Below, piece after piece: positions 48,140 to 59,340 of a DNA stretch of 64,000 nt. The notes under the pieces are model-generated. The model made no database searches. It was not told where the DNA came from and worked only from the letters and a program-made list of their open reading frames with translations. Origin of the DNA: Impatiens glandulifera (lineage: Eukaryota; Streptophyta; Magnoliopsida; Ericales; Balsaminaceae); assembly GCF_907164915.1 (NCBI RefSeq), contig NC_061869.1:24846676-24910675 (forward strand), read 5' to 3'. The position numbers and the translations under genes are program-made. Numbering within the stretch: the stretch's first letter is position 1; each line of letters starts with the position of its first letter.

Positions 48140-48440
48140 TGTTGGATAATCTCGTTAAGCTCAATAAATCAAGCCCTAAATAATATTAAACCAATGATTC
48201 TATCTTAAAAAATATGCTAAAGCATATTTTGGAAATGTGCTAAGAACATTCCTTTATTTTACTTTATTTGCTTAGATTAGATTTTGTTCCGTTATTTATT
48301 TCATTTTCAATTCAATATTGTAAGTATAAATAACTTATGCCTAGAGCTTAATAAAACAATCAAAAGTTTTTCTCTTTTCACTATACTTTTCTTTTCTCAT
48401 TGATTTCTAAAAAGGAAAAAATAACGGATATACTTTTTAT
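48140..48440 (+). repeat. 3' LTR of copia element C (right end approximate)
   Basis: It begins TGTTGGATAATC after the purine tract TTAAGGGGTGATC. It contains a TATA-like TATAAATAA at about 48325 and AATAAAA at 48350. There is no 5' LTR to compare, so the right end is a guess. Confidence 0.6.
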
Positions 48441-48480
48441 GATGTCTCTATAATGAGAAAAATGTGATAAATATTTTAAA

Positions 48481-48652
48481 GAGTAATGATATATACAGCA
48501 CATTCATACAGCACTTACCTCATTTGGAAAGAAAGAGAAAATATATCTTAAAAAAATATAAGAGAGAGAAAAATATTTTCTCTTTCTTTCCAAATGAAGT
48601 AGTTGTTATATGAAGGTGTTGTATAAAGGTGTTGTATATATATCAATACTCT
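48481..48652. mobile_element. Fold-back MITE, ~172 bp
   Basis: The left arm (GAGTAATGATATATACAGCA) and the right arm (inverted: AGAGTATTGATATATATACA) pair for most of the length, meeting at two inverted TTGGAAAGAAAGAGAAAATA blocks. TTTTAAA flanks both sides (48474-48480, 48654-48660), a possible TSD. Superfamily not determined. Confidence 0.75.
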
Positions 48653-48876
48653 GTTTTAAAATGATAAGAAATTGATTATGAAGATAAATATAAAATTAAT
48701 AACAAATAATAAGATAAATTTAAGGTCATTCAAATGTAACCTCAAATATGATTTTCATAATCTTTATAAATTTAAAGATATTTTTTAATTTTTATGATTG
48801 GATTTATGATAAAAGGAAAAAATATATTAGAAATGGAAAGATCGGCTACAATATAAAAAATATAATTAATATATTA
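48653..48876. other. AT-rich spacer
   Basis: No gene or repeat family recognised. Bases 48872-48876 (TATTA) are the predicted left TSD of A2. Confidence 0.4.
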
Positions 48877-50143
48877 TGTTAGGATCTAGGTCGCGGCTGG
48901 CGGACCGGGGTCTGGCCGGTTAGCTTTTTCTGACAACGCTGAACGGTTGGTGTTTAATCCGGTTAAAGATTAACATCGGGTTTCAATACTACACAAATTG
49001 TCACAAACCCTTGAACCGAGTTCAAGTGCGGAAGTGGTTTGTTTCAGGTTGAAGCAACACACACAAGATGAATAAAGATAGAATCTGGATAATATCAGTT
49101 AGGAAATTAGGAGGTCGGTTTAAGGTTTAGTGAATCAGTTAGAATGATGTAAGTCGGTTAGTATGAGTCGGTTAGAGCGTAAAGCCGGCAGAAAGTAAAG
49201 AACAAGACACAGGTTTTTATGGATGTTCGGAGATAAAACTCCTACGTCACCCCTTCTTCTCCAATCCGCGAGAAGGATATTCACTAAGGAATACACAAAC
49301 ACAATACCCGATCGAGACTTATTTGCTGCTCGATAAACACTCGTACAATTCTCACATAAATTGTAATCTCACTTCAAATGCACACTTAAGCTTTTAAGTC
49401 TTAGAGAGATAAACACAACTTGTAACTTAGGTTGTTGGAACTCTTAATTGTTGTCTCGTGTGACTGCATTTACTCCTCTTCAGCTCCTTCTTTTATAGGT
49501 GAAATGTGCCAACGATCACATTTCATCAACGGATACCTTCAGGGTAATCCTTGAATCTGATTGGTTGAGCAGAGGTTCAGTGTTGCAGAACTGGCGGTTT
49601 GAGCTTCCAAGGCATAGGTCAAACCGGCTAGGTTTGTCTTTTACTTAATATAGCAACTATCGGTTGGACAGTTTCCTGCACCCGGAAGGTTGCGCCTCTG
49701 ATTTATCCCAGAGTGGAAAGATCTCTTCAGGCAATCTTCTACAGCCTACAGAGTATCATCGGACTTGTATGGATATGGCAATGTCATAGTCTGTTCCTTT
49801 GGTATCATCTTCCGCGGATACTCAAAGTATCTGTTTGCACCGATTTGTAAGCTGTACTTAGTTTGATATTCTTGGCTTCTTTCTCTAAGTAGTCTCTTCA
49901 TCGGTTTTCCGGTTGGATGCATTTCGGTTTAGGATATCTACCGGTTGTTCATAGCTTCAGGTTAACCGGATAGCTTTCCGGTTTTGGATACATCCTTTGC
50001 TTCTTCTTCTAACCGGTTAGATTCTTTGATCGGTTGGATTCTTGACCGGTCAAATTCTTGATCGTTCAATGTTCTTGACCGTTCCTGCACATGAAATTTG
50101 TTTTTGTTAAGTTCTTATTTTAACCGGTCTAATTTATCTAACA
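48877..50143 (-). repeat. 3' LTR of Sirevirus A2 (family A)
   Basis: 1267 bp. The minus strand starts TGTTAGATAAATTAGACC at 50143 and ends GACCTAGATCCTAACA at 48877. TATA box TATAAAAG at 49490-49497. The CTTCTC/GAGAAG hairpin with GGGGTGACGTAGG and GAACATCCATAAA lies at 49216-49285. Rich in AACCGG words. It resembles the A3 LTR throughout. Confidence 0.9.
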
Positions 50144-50478
50144 ATTTCTCACTTTTTGATTATTTTATTTAAAATATTGAAAACCATGTAAAAAGTAAGA
50201 AGTAGGCCGGTTGTTTAAAGTTTGTTTGGCCGGATTTTTGAAAGAGACTTAGAAAAAATTTTAGAAAAATTTTAGAAAAGTTAGAGAAAAATTTTGGAAA
50301 AGTTGGAGAAAAATTTTGTTTTTGAAGAAAAATTTTATCTTATCAATTTCTCCCTTTTTGATTATTTTATTTAAAATATTCAAAACCATGTAAGAAGTAA
50401 ATTGTAGGCCGGATTTCAAAAATACTTTATATATATAAAGGTAGGAAATAAAATAAAGTTAACATAAATAACAGGTAA
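50144..50478 (-). repeat. Two polypurine-tract copies upstream of the A2 3' LTR
   Basis: The block AATAATCAAAAAG(T/G)GAGAAATTG occurs at 50144-50170 and again at about 50345-50370. Each continues into a CATGGTTTT(C/G)AATATTTTA block. A purine-rich stretch of repeated GAAAAATTTT words lies between them. The arrangement corresponds to A1's four copies. Confidence 0.8.
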
Positions 50479-53211
50479 TTAAAAGTTATATTCCCTCTTC
50501 TTGGGCATATATCTCTCGAGTAGGTATTCAGCCATCACTCCCTTTCCCGGATTGCAAGGATCGACGCCAAATTCGGAGGCAAATGTTTGACCGCCCGAGG
50601 TTCCGGTGAATGGTGAATCCTATGAGGGAACTGATCTGAGTGGAATCGCATCGATACCCCGCGCTCTTTTGTTCAGCGGTATATCCTCTTCCTCAACCTC
50701 TTCAACTTCTGGTGGAACCGGGGTGAAGGGAGGAGCATTGGTCGGTTCCACAATGTCAGCCAACAGCTGTTTAGTCCGTTTACCCTCTGACTTCTTGGTA
50801 GCCTTCCTCTTTCTTGTGACCGGTCTGGTTGAGGTAGCAGCCGGATTCGAGGATTTATTTCTTTCGGCGATATCTTCTACTATTAAGTGTTGTTGGATTA
50901 GCCGAGCCGCATCCTCATTTGCTTGAACCGCTTGTTACGGTGCGGCATTTTCTACTACTTGAACATGTTGGGCCAGGTCTACATCCGCCTGTTCCCTTTC
51001 CTTCTGAAGCCGTATTTTCTCGTCTTCGGCTTCTTGGATCTTTTGAGCCGCGATCTCGTTCGCTTTCTCAAGTGCTTCGTCGGCTGCTAGCTTGGCCGCA
51101 ATCATCTCTGTCAGTTGTTCGGAGACCGCTTGTAGCTCGGCTTGGGTCTGGGCATGCTTTTCTTCAAGCGCCGCCATTCTTTCAAGTATTGAACCGGACT
51201 GGATACCGGATTGAAGTAGACCCTCTTCAAAAGTTGCTAGATTTTGATCTGTTGATGTAAGCTGTTGGGCGGTTTGATTGTGACCCTCTTCAAGAGTCAT
51301 TAGTCGTTGATCCATTAAACCGAGCCGCTGATCTGTTTCAGCAAGACCGTTCTCCAGATTTGGAGTTCTCTGTATCGTGGAGCTGAACAGTAGATCGGTT
51401 AGGCCATAGTTATCTTCAACGGATGTAAGCCGTTGGATCGCAGAGTTCAGTTTTTCACCGGTAGACTCAATCAACCGGTTGAATTTCTTTGCTCTTTCCT
51501 TCATTTTTTTCTGCCACGGCATGATGGCATCCTGACAAAATTCCTCGATTACATCATTGACATCGTCCTTGGTTAGAGTAGGCACCGGCGTCTTGTCAGT
51601 TTGTGGAGACCCGGGCCGATCGGTGAGTAGAGTATCCGTTTCGGTTTCAATTTTGTTGACCGTGGGTTCTGGTGGAGGAGGGGCATTCTCGGCCTCATTC
51701 GGATTTGGGCCGCCGTTGGATTCGTAACCGTCATCACCTTCAGGATGAGATCTGGAAAAGTGTGAAGCTTCTTGATGAACGGGATCCGATTCGAACCGCG
51801 TCATCTCATCGGTTAGCTCCCGTTCCTTAGCCGTTAACATTTCCAGCATTATTACATCGAGCTAAGTTTTCTCCTCTTCGAGGACATTCTTTTCACAAAG
51901 ATGACGGATGTGGCCGGTGAGTTCTATCAATCGGGCGTGCGGTTCAACCATCCTTCCTCTTCTAAGAGCGGTGACCACGCTCTTCGTCTTTGTAAGGTCG
52001 AACACCGACTTTTCCATCTCCACCAGTTTTTCATATCTCTGATGAGCGGGATGCTCTGGTAACATGTCGGCATAACCGACTTCTTGTCGTTCCAGAGCCC
52101 ATTGATAGTAGACATTGCTCACCGCATGAGCCTGCTCGAAAAGTTGCTCTATTATTTGGGAGACAAGTCCCTCTCCCAATTGTCGAACGTCGTCGTCCGC
52201 GATTTCAAATATCTCCGGTCGTCTGGCTGAACCGGTTCATTCATTGATGTTTTTGGTCGGATGTTCTTCGACTACCTTCTCCTTTCCTTTGTCTAACCGA
52301 TTTTCCTCGGTGTTACTTGAGTTGGTGCGGCTGGAGCTAGTTGCGGAGTCCTCCGGATTAATATTTTCGGCTTGAATATTTGTCGATCCGGATGTGTGTG
52401 GAACCGCCTTACTTCCGGATTGTTCACCCGCCGGAGCCTTTTTCTTTCTAGGCTGCGATTTCTTAGGACGAGTGGTTGATTGTTTACCGGCTGAGACCTT
52501 CACTCTGCCCGGTCGGGTCGTTGTTCCCAAGAAATGAGTAAATCTTATTATCTTGCTGGAAGGTATAAGGACACCTGGGCCGGTTTCGATATTTGAATGG
52601 CGCATCAGCTTGCCGAGAGGAACGACATAACCTTGAGATCGTTTTGAGGTCGGATTCACCATCTCACACAGATTGGAGAAAACAACTTTGGCCCAGTTGA
52701 TTTTAATGCCTCTGACCAAGCCGGTCAGCATCTCAATTTTCGAACGTGTGAGGCTATCGTAGTTGCCTCCTCTTCCTTGGACCGACTTTGAGATAATCTC
52801 GCAAAGTGGCCTGTATTCCGGTTTGAGGTCCGTTTTCTTACCGGAAACCACTATAGGTTGGTCAGTATCCAATACATCACAGCGAACCGCAAGGAGTTCG
52901 TCCTCGTCTGTTTCCACAGAGAAGTCACTCCCTTCTGTCGGTAAGCGGAAAACTTCAGCAACCGATTCTTTTGTAATTTGAAACGGTTTTCCACCGACCG
53001 TTGCGGATATAATTCCTTCATCGAGTACGGCGGTTTGGAAAAATTACGTGACCGCGTCTTGATACAGGACGAACGGTCCATTTAGAAAATGTTCAAGACC
53101 CGAGGCAGATATGAGATTCAGCACTTGTTTAGTCTCTATCGATCCGTTGGTTCAAATTTCGTCGAAGTCCACTTGGAAGATGTGAGTGAAGAGTACAGAA
53201 TCATGACCCAT
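50479..53211 (-). pseudogene. Distal accessory ORF (aORF-a) of Sirevirus A2, full-length type
   Basis: ATG at 53211 (MGHDSVLFTHIFQVDFDEI). The N-terminal domain (to ~52560) has the signature GIKINWAKVVFSNLCEMV and VLIPSSKII. A basic/Ser-rich linker follows (RPKKSQPRKKKAPAG), then a helical region, then a long coiled coil with repeated MTLEEGHNQ/LATFEEGLL heptads (51500-51000), KIQEAEDEKIRLQKEREQ, a basic RKRKATKK patch and the end MPKKREYNF at 50479. Stops occur near the start (TGA after DFDEI), at ~52200, 51850, 50935 and 50620, with at least one shift. About 900 codons. There is no membrane segment or enzyme motif. The C-terminal architecture equals the A1 aORF at 2-2008. Confidence 0.75.
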
Positions 53212-53319
53212 TTTTCTTAGAGAGACCGGAAGTTGGAAAGATTGAAGATTTGAGGATAAGGGATTGCTAGAGAGAGTAAGCAGATTCGCGGAAGAAGGAA
53301 ATAAAATTGTGAATGAGGG

Positions 53320-53327
53320 TATTTATA
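53320..53327 (-). promoter_or_regulatory. Putative internal TATA box of aORF-a
   Basis: Minus strand CTATAAATACCCTC, an excellent plant TATA box, 109 bp before the ATG at 53211. A leader rich in CTCTCTC and CTTCTTCC follows. Confidence 0.6.
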
Positions 53328-53714
53328 GGCCGCGGCCTAGAATACGAACCAACGCAAGCCGTCACATCAGAAAAAGGCGCCAAAATTCCCTCCAAAACGT
53401 GTTGGTGGTAGGCCTTTGGGCGGCAACCTTTTGGCGGGATGTCTTTTGGCGGGAAGTTATTAAAGCGGTTAATCTTTTAACCGATAATTAAGGAGGCGGT
53501 GAATTAACCGGTGATTAATGAAGCGGTAAGCGATTTTAACCGGTTGAGAATTTAAACCAATATTCGAACTTTGTAATTTTGAGCCGATTTTTGAACTTTA
53601 TAATTTAAATTCATATTCGATTAACGAAGAAGACATAATAATGATAGAACCGATATAAAGATCAGTTGGAAGTAAAAATACAAGGTTAAAATTAAGAATT
53701 AACCGACTTAGAAC

Positions 53715-54409
53715 CTAAATCATTCTAGAAAATTTGTCTTCCACCACTTCCTCGTTGAGGACATTTGAGAGATTTATCGGTGTACCCGGTCCAAGATTTG
53801 GAACGTAGGCCCGAATGACCCAGCTCAAGTGAGGATCATAGCCGAACCATTTCTTCGTTTCGACCATGGTCTTCAAGTTGTTAAAGATGACGGATGTCCA
53901 GTTGATGGGGGTTGAGCTGACGATATAGGTCATCATGTCGAAAGCTCTTCTAGAGTAGTTTTATTTGGAGATTGGCAGATGATCGACCGGTTAACGATCT
54001 CATGCAGGAGTTGAATGTGGGGAGTAAGATTGGCGTTAAGGCCGTGGTTGTCAATCGGTGTTTCGGATCCAAAGAATAGTTCAGCGTAATCAACAGCTGC
54101 ACTTCCCACCCTTGAAGGAAAGTCCGAGAACCCCTCGGTTGGGAGATTAAACATCCCGACGAGTCGGCTCTCAGGGAGAACGATGACACTACTTTTAACG
54201 GTGGAGACAATGGCACCGTTAAACATGTGTGCATTTGAGAAACATTCTAGTACCTCAGGAATAAATAGAGGTCCGGATTCTTCTAGAAAATCAAGAAGTC
54301 CGGTGTCGACTAGAGATTCAAAGATTAATTCTCTTGTTTCAATGTCTTCCATGGAGAGTACTGAATCAAAATCGACGCAAAGATAGTTTCTGAGAGTGCG
54401 ATGAGACAT
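53715..54409 (-). pseudogene. Middle accessory ORF (aORF-b) of Sirevirus A2
   Basis: ATG at 54409 (MSHRTLRNYLCVDFDSV). 158 codons run to a stop at 53933; a one-base shift then brings in MMTYIVSSTPINWTSVIF and NNLKTMVETKK, ending at 53715. It therefore has the N-terminal aORF domain only, about 230 residues, without the coiled-coil half of aORF-a. It shares the VDFDS start block, a G-F-x-x-FPSRVG block and the NWTSVIFNNL signature. Just one frame disruption is visible, fewer than in its neighbours. Confidence 0.72.
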
Positions 54410-54482
54410 TTTTCTGATTTGCTAAGAGAGATAGAAAGTTAAGATATGTTGTGAAGTGGATTGAAATGAGAGGGAGAGGTTT

Positions 54483-54490
54483 CTTAAATA
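54483..54490 (-). promoter_or_regulatory. Putative internal TATA box of aORF-b
   Basis: Minus strand TCTATTTAAGAAACC, 74 bp before the ATG at 54409. A CT-rich leader (CCTCTCCCTCTC, CTATCTCTC) follows. Confidence 0.55.
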
Positions 54491-54822
54491 GATTTGAAAT
54501 GAGAGGGAACGTAAGAGCATTTAATGTTAATATTCCTTTTTGTCTCATTAATGCTGGGGAATATTTATGTTTTCAAAACGCCTTGGGAAGTGGCAATTTT
54601 TTACCGGTTACGGAGACCGAGGCTAAGAATCTAGTTGGGAACGAACTAAGTTTGTGTAATTTCCCATGCAGTTGGAATTCAAAATTACTAGATTTTTATT
54701 AATGAAAAGTGGATTACATTGAACCGAAGGAAACATAAATTAGACCGAAATGAAGCATAATCGAGTAGGATAAAAATACAACCGGTGCTTGAAGCAAAAT
54801 GACCGATTGTCCGAAGGAGTGA

Positions 54823-55566
54823 CTAATGGTCGGAGGAGGTGAGGTTTCTATTCTTCTTCTTCCAAGCTTTCTCAAACCGCTCATAGAAGGAATCAGCGGA
54901 ATCCCTGGTCAAGACCTGGGATTGGTTCAGCCCTTCGCCTGGACAGAGCGGAACCCCGAGTTCGATTAGTAGAGAGCTGATTTGAGGAATGAAGTCGGTA
55001 TGACGGGTATTGATCATCCAGATTAGGATGTCAAACAGCAGCCTAGACTAATTGACCGGAGTATCAGTTATGATGGCGGTCATGATGTTGGAAATTGTGG
55101 TGCAGTAGGTGTTGGTGACATCCTTTCCCATGATGGCCCTACCGATTATGTCGTTGAGAAGCTGATATTCAGCCCTCAACGATGACCGAGCTCCGTGATC
55201 ATCGACCGGAGAGTTGGAGCCGGAAAATTCCAGAGATATTTCGGCTTTCTGTTCAGCCGAGACATTTAGGTCAGTAAGACCTTCCTTTGGAAAGTCGAAG
55301 TACCGAGCGAAGTCTCGCTCAGAGAAGTTAAAAACCGTTCCTCTTACACTTGACTAGATAAGAGTGTCGAAGATTGGAGTGCCACATAAAACTCTAGCAT
55401 TATGGAAGAATTCGATTACGGTCTCAGGAAAGATGACATGTTTGTCATCTAGGAAAGACTTCAGACCGATACTTTCCAGAGACTTAATCATTTTGAAGAT
55501 CTCGTAGTATTGTTTCCCATGTGTCGAGTCAAAATCAACTTGAAGAATGTTTTGAAACTGAGACAT
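54823..55566 (-). pseudogene. Proximal accessory ORF (aORF-c) of Sirevirus A2
   Basis: ATG at 55566 (MSQFQNILQVDFDSTHG) is preferred to an upstream in-frame ATG at 55620, because it matches the start of aORF-b and lies after the TATA box. With two nonsense codons (after FDTLI near 55354 and within the signature, PVN-stop-SRLLFDIL) the frame is otherwise open to NLTSSDH at 54823, about 248 residues. It has the N-terminal aORF domain only. It lies nearest to the end of pol. Confidence 0.7.
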
Positions 55567-55624
55567 TTTTGTCTTAGTGAGATGACAGGTTGATATTGTG
55601 AATATTTGTTTGATGTTCATCTAA

Positions 55625-55632
55625 CTTATATA
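55625..55632 (-). promoter_or_regulatory. Putative internal TATA box of aORF-c
   Basis: Minus strand TAATATATAAGTTAG, 59 bp before ATG 55566. With a normal start site ~30 bp downstream, it would exclude the upstream ATG at 55620. Confidence 0.5.
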
Positions 55633-56100
55633 TTAGTTGGGAGGTGATATAGGTGATCAGTATTATCCAGAGGGTACCAGGTAATTTAGTTTATTAACCA
55701 TAGGATAAAACATTTTGCATGAATCAGGTATGTTTACAGCCTAATGGTGTGAGTCATATGCCTGGACGGTGAGAGATATCATATCTTCACGTCTTTTGAG
55801 GTATGACTACTTTGTTTTGAAAAGTTATCTTTTCATAACAGATACGTCCAAACACAGACAGTTGTTCCATTTTTGTTAGGAAGCCAAATACTCCAGAATA
55901 TATTATATTCAAACTGGTTGGTTTTCAGCCATTGGTCTCGATGCAGTTAATTAGTGTAGGTACTAAGTAACTGGTCGGTTTACTGTAACTGATAGACAAA
56001 ACGGTTCTTCAATAAATACGATGGTAAATTCGATTTCCGACATTTTAGGAAGGACTGCCGGTTTTGTCTGTCCGAACCGATTTTTCCCTTTAGAAGTTAA
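55633..56100 (-). other. Pol-aORF spacer of A2
   Basis: Non-coding. Scattered ACCGG words occur, but no dense palindrome array like that of family B. Confidence 0.5.
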
Positions 56101-58288
56101 AGGTTTAAGAAATGAGTTGATTAATATCGGTAAAACCGATGATGTTTCTGAAGTAAGAAAACTTAGCTTCCTGCGGGGGCTTTGTGAAGATATCGGCTAC
56201 TTGTTGATCAGTTGATACATATTCCAACCGGATGTGCTTCTACATAACATGTTCCCGGATGAATTGATGCCTTATGTCGATGTGCTTGGTTCTAGAGTGT
56301 AAAACCGGATTGTACGTGATTGTTATAGCACTTGTGTTGTCACAAAAAATAGGAGACTCTTAGGCGGTGATACCGAAGTCCTTTAGTTGCTATTGAATCC
56401 ATAGGAGTTGTGAGCAACAACTTCCGGCTGCCAAATATTCAGCCTCTACGGTTGATGTAGCAACCGACGTTTGCTTCTTGTTGTGCCATGAAACAAGCCG
56501 ATCACCTAAGAATTGGCATGTTCCGCTGGTACTTTTTCTATCAACTTTACATCCTGCATAGTCTACATCAGAATAGCTTGTGAGGTTAAACGATGAGTCC
56601 TTTGGATACCACAGACCGACTTTAGGGGTTCCCTTTAGATATTTCAGGATTCGTTTAGCGGCTGTATAGTGAGACTGTTTGGGATTAACCTAGAATCTTC
56701 CACACACTCCGATTTCAAATAGTATGTCTGGTCTACTTGCTGTCAGGTATAAAAGTGAACCGATAATTCCACGATAGGCGGTCAGGTCTACTCCCTAACC
56801 GTCATCATCTTTATCCAGCTTGATTGATGAGCTCATTGGGGTGGCGGCAGAAGAGCATGTATCCATCCCAAATTTCTCTAGAAGTTCCTTTGTATATTTG
56901 GGCTGACTGATGAAGGTTCCTCCTTCGAGTTGTTTAACCTGAAGACCTAGGAAGAAGCTTAATTCTCCCATCATACTCATTTCAAATTTGTTAGCCATCA
57001 GGGTTGAGAATTTATCACACAACTTGGGGTCGGTTGATTTGAAAATGATATCATCCACATATATTTGAACAAGTAGAATGTGTCCCTTTTTCTCAAATTT
57101 AAATAGAGTTTTATCCACTGAACCTATTATAAAATCATGATGTATCAGAAATGTGGTTAATGTATCATACCAAGCTCTAGGAGCTTGTTTTAAACCATAC
57201 AGTGCTTTATTTAGACGATATACATGATTAGGCAGATCAGCATTTTTAAAATCGGGTGGTTGTTCAACGTATACTTCTTCACGTAGGTCACCATTTAAAA
57301 ATGCACTTTTAACATCCATTTGGAAAACTTTAAAATTTTTGAAAGCAACAAAGGCTAGAAAAATCCTAATGGATTCAATCCTAGCTACATGAGCAAATGA
57401 TTCTTCAAAATCAATGCCTTCTTCCTGTTTGTATCCTTGTTCCATTAATCTAGCTTTGTTCCTCGTAACCAAACCGTCTAGATTGAGTTTATTTTTGAAT
57501 ACCCATCTTGTTCCTATGACAGGTTGATCTTTCGGTCTAGGAACTAGGTACCAGACTTTATTACTCTCAAACTGGTTTAACTCTTCTTGCATTGCCAAGA
57601 TCCAGTCCGGATCCGTCAATGCTTCATCCAACCTTTTCGGCTCAATCTGGGATATGAAAGCGGAATTAAAATATTCCTCCAGTTTTCGTCGCCTAGTTTG
57701 GACGGGTTTTGAAGGGTCACCTATAATAAGCTCAGGAGGATGATTTGTGTTCCTATTGAGATTCGGTTCAGGAGTGTCTAACAAATTACCGTTTGTTTGA
57801 TCAAGGCTAAACATATCGGTAGGCTGAACAGTAGTGTCAGACCGACCGATTTCCTCAAGTTGAACCGAGGTGTCAGCTTCCTGCTGTGTGACAGCTTGGT
57901 CCGGCTGGGTTTCAACAACACCCAGGTCATGGACAAACCATTTGTAAACCGGAATCTCATCTTCACTATCAGAATGGATATAATTATTTTCCAAGCTGTT
58001 GTGTAGATCAAAGGATGATGCAGTGTTACTTTCAACCGATTCATCGAATACAACATGAAGAGATTCTTCCACGGTTAAAGTTCTAGTATTATAAACTCTA
58101 TATGCTTTACTAACTACTGAGTAACCTAGCATGATCCCAATATCGGATTTTGCATCAAAAGCAGATAAGTAGTTTTTACCATTAATGTGAATGTAACATT
58201 TACAACCGAAGATTTTAAGATACCTAATGTTAGGAATTCTATCAAAATACACTTCATACGGTGTTTTGTTATGAAATTTGTTAATCAA
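56101..58288 (-). pseudogene. pol: RT and RNase H of Sirevirus A2
   Basis: 497 codons are open from 58288 ([19 protein letters not shown]) to a stop at 56795: the integrase C-terminal block, the linker [23 protein letters not shown] with [29 protein letters not shown], an intact catalytic YVDD, and [13 protein letters not shown]. RNase H follows with several nonsense codons, most at Trp or Gln positions (DYAGCKVDRKSTSG, STVEAEYLAAGS, STDQQVADIFTKP), ending about 56150. Sirevirus type by gag, aORF and RT sequence. Confidence 0.85.
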
Positions 58289-59340
58289 AAACCGGTTTTG
58301 TGTATAACATGCAGTACTGATAGCTTCAGCCTAAAATTTTTGAGCAACACCTGAGTCGGCTATCATAGACCTTGCGGCTTCCTTGAGAGTTTGGTTTCTT
58401 CTCTCAGCCAGGTCGTTCTGTTGAGGGGTTCTAGCACTAGACAACTCGTGTCTAATGTCGGATTCATCAAGAAATGCATTTAGAGTACTATTTGTAAATT
58501 CGGTTCCTCTATCACTCCTAATGCTATTTATGCGTGTTGATTTTTCATTTTGTAAACGCTTAAGCAATGTAATTGAATTTGATACGGTTTCACGTTTAGA
58601 TGCCAAAAATGTGACCTATGTATATCTAGAATAATCATCAACAACAACCATAGTGTAAAGCATACCACCTAGGCTGGTGACCCTAATTGGTCCAAATAAA
58701 TCCATGTGAAGAAGATCTAAACATCGGTTAAACTGAATGTGTCCTTTACTCTTAAAGATTGATTTAGTCTGTTTACCCATTTGACATGCTGAACACACCT
58801 TATCCTTATTAAATACTATATCAGGAATTCCTTCAACTAGCTTTTTATCGCGGATATAATTTAAGGTTTTGAGGTTTAGATGGTTTAGCCTTTTATGCCA
58901 TAGCCAGGTTTGATCGGTTTTAGCTACCATACAAACAGGATGCTCCACTTCATTTTTCTAGTCTACCTTGTATATATTTCCTAACCTATTTCCGGTTAGT
59001 AGTGTGTTACCCTGATAGTTTTTAACTAAGCATGCATGTTTGAGAAATTCTACTGTAAATCCAGCATCACATATCTAACTAATACTTGGCAGGTTAAAAT
59101 GTAGATTTTCAACTAGAAGTACATTGTCAATTGTTAAATTACCATGGACAATCTTACCCTTGCCCACAGTTCTACCTCTTGAGTTGTCACCAAGACAATC
59201 ATTGCACCGGTTTCTATTTTGATGTCAGTTAGAAGGTTGTTGTTTCCAGTCATGTGTCTAGAGCAACCGCTGTCCAGGTACCACTCAGAGTTTCCTAGCC
59301 GTTTTTTCATATCCTGCAAAATATACATATTTACAACTAT
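58289..59340 (-). pseudogene. pol: Protease and integrase of Sirevirus A2
   Basis: The protease site YLDSGCSRHMTGNN (~59270) is followed by a frame change near 59200. Integrase runs from WLWHKRLNHLNLKT through the C-x2-C of CSACQMGKQ and the core motifs LLHMDLFGP, RSDRGTEF and TPQQNDLAER, so the catalytic triad is present. One TAG replaces Trp after YSRYT (58613-58615). Confidence 0.8.

Noticed and set aside
50479..55566. Envelope genes in the Sireviruses
   Set aside because: Position fits the 'env-like' slot, but no signal peptide, hydrophobic segment or cleavage site is visible in any aORF.
53715..55566. aORF-b and aORF-c as remnants of other nested retrotransposons
   Set aside because: No LTR, PPT, TSD or gag-pol fragment lies between the three ORFs, and all share strand, block order and upstream TATA; tandem duplication is simpler.
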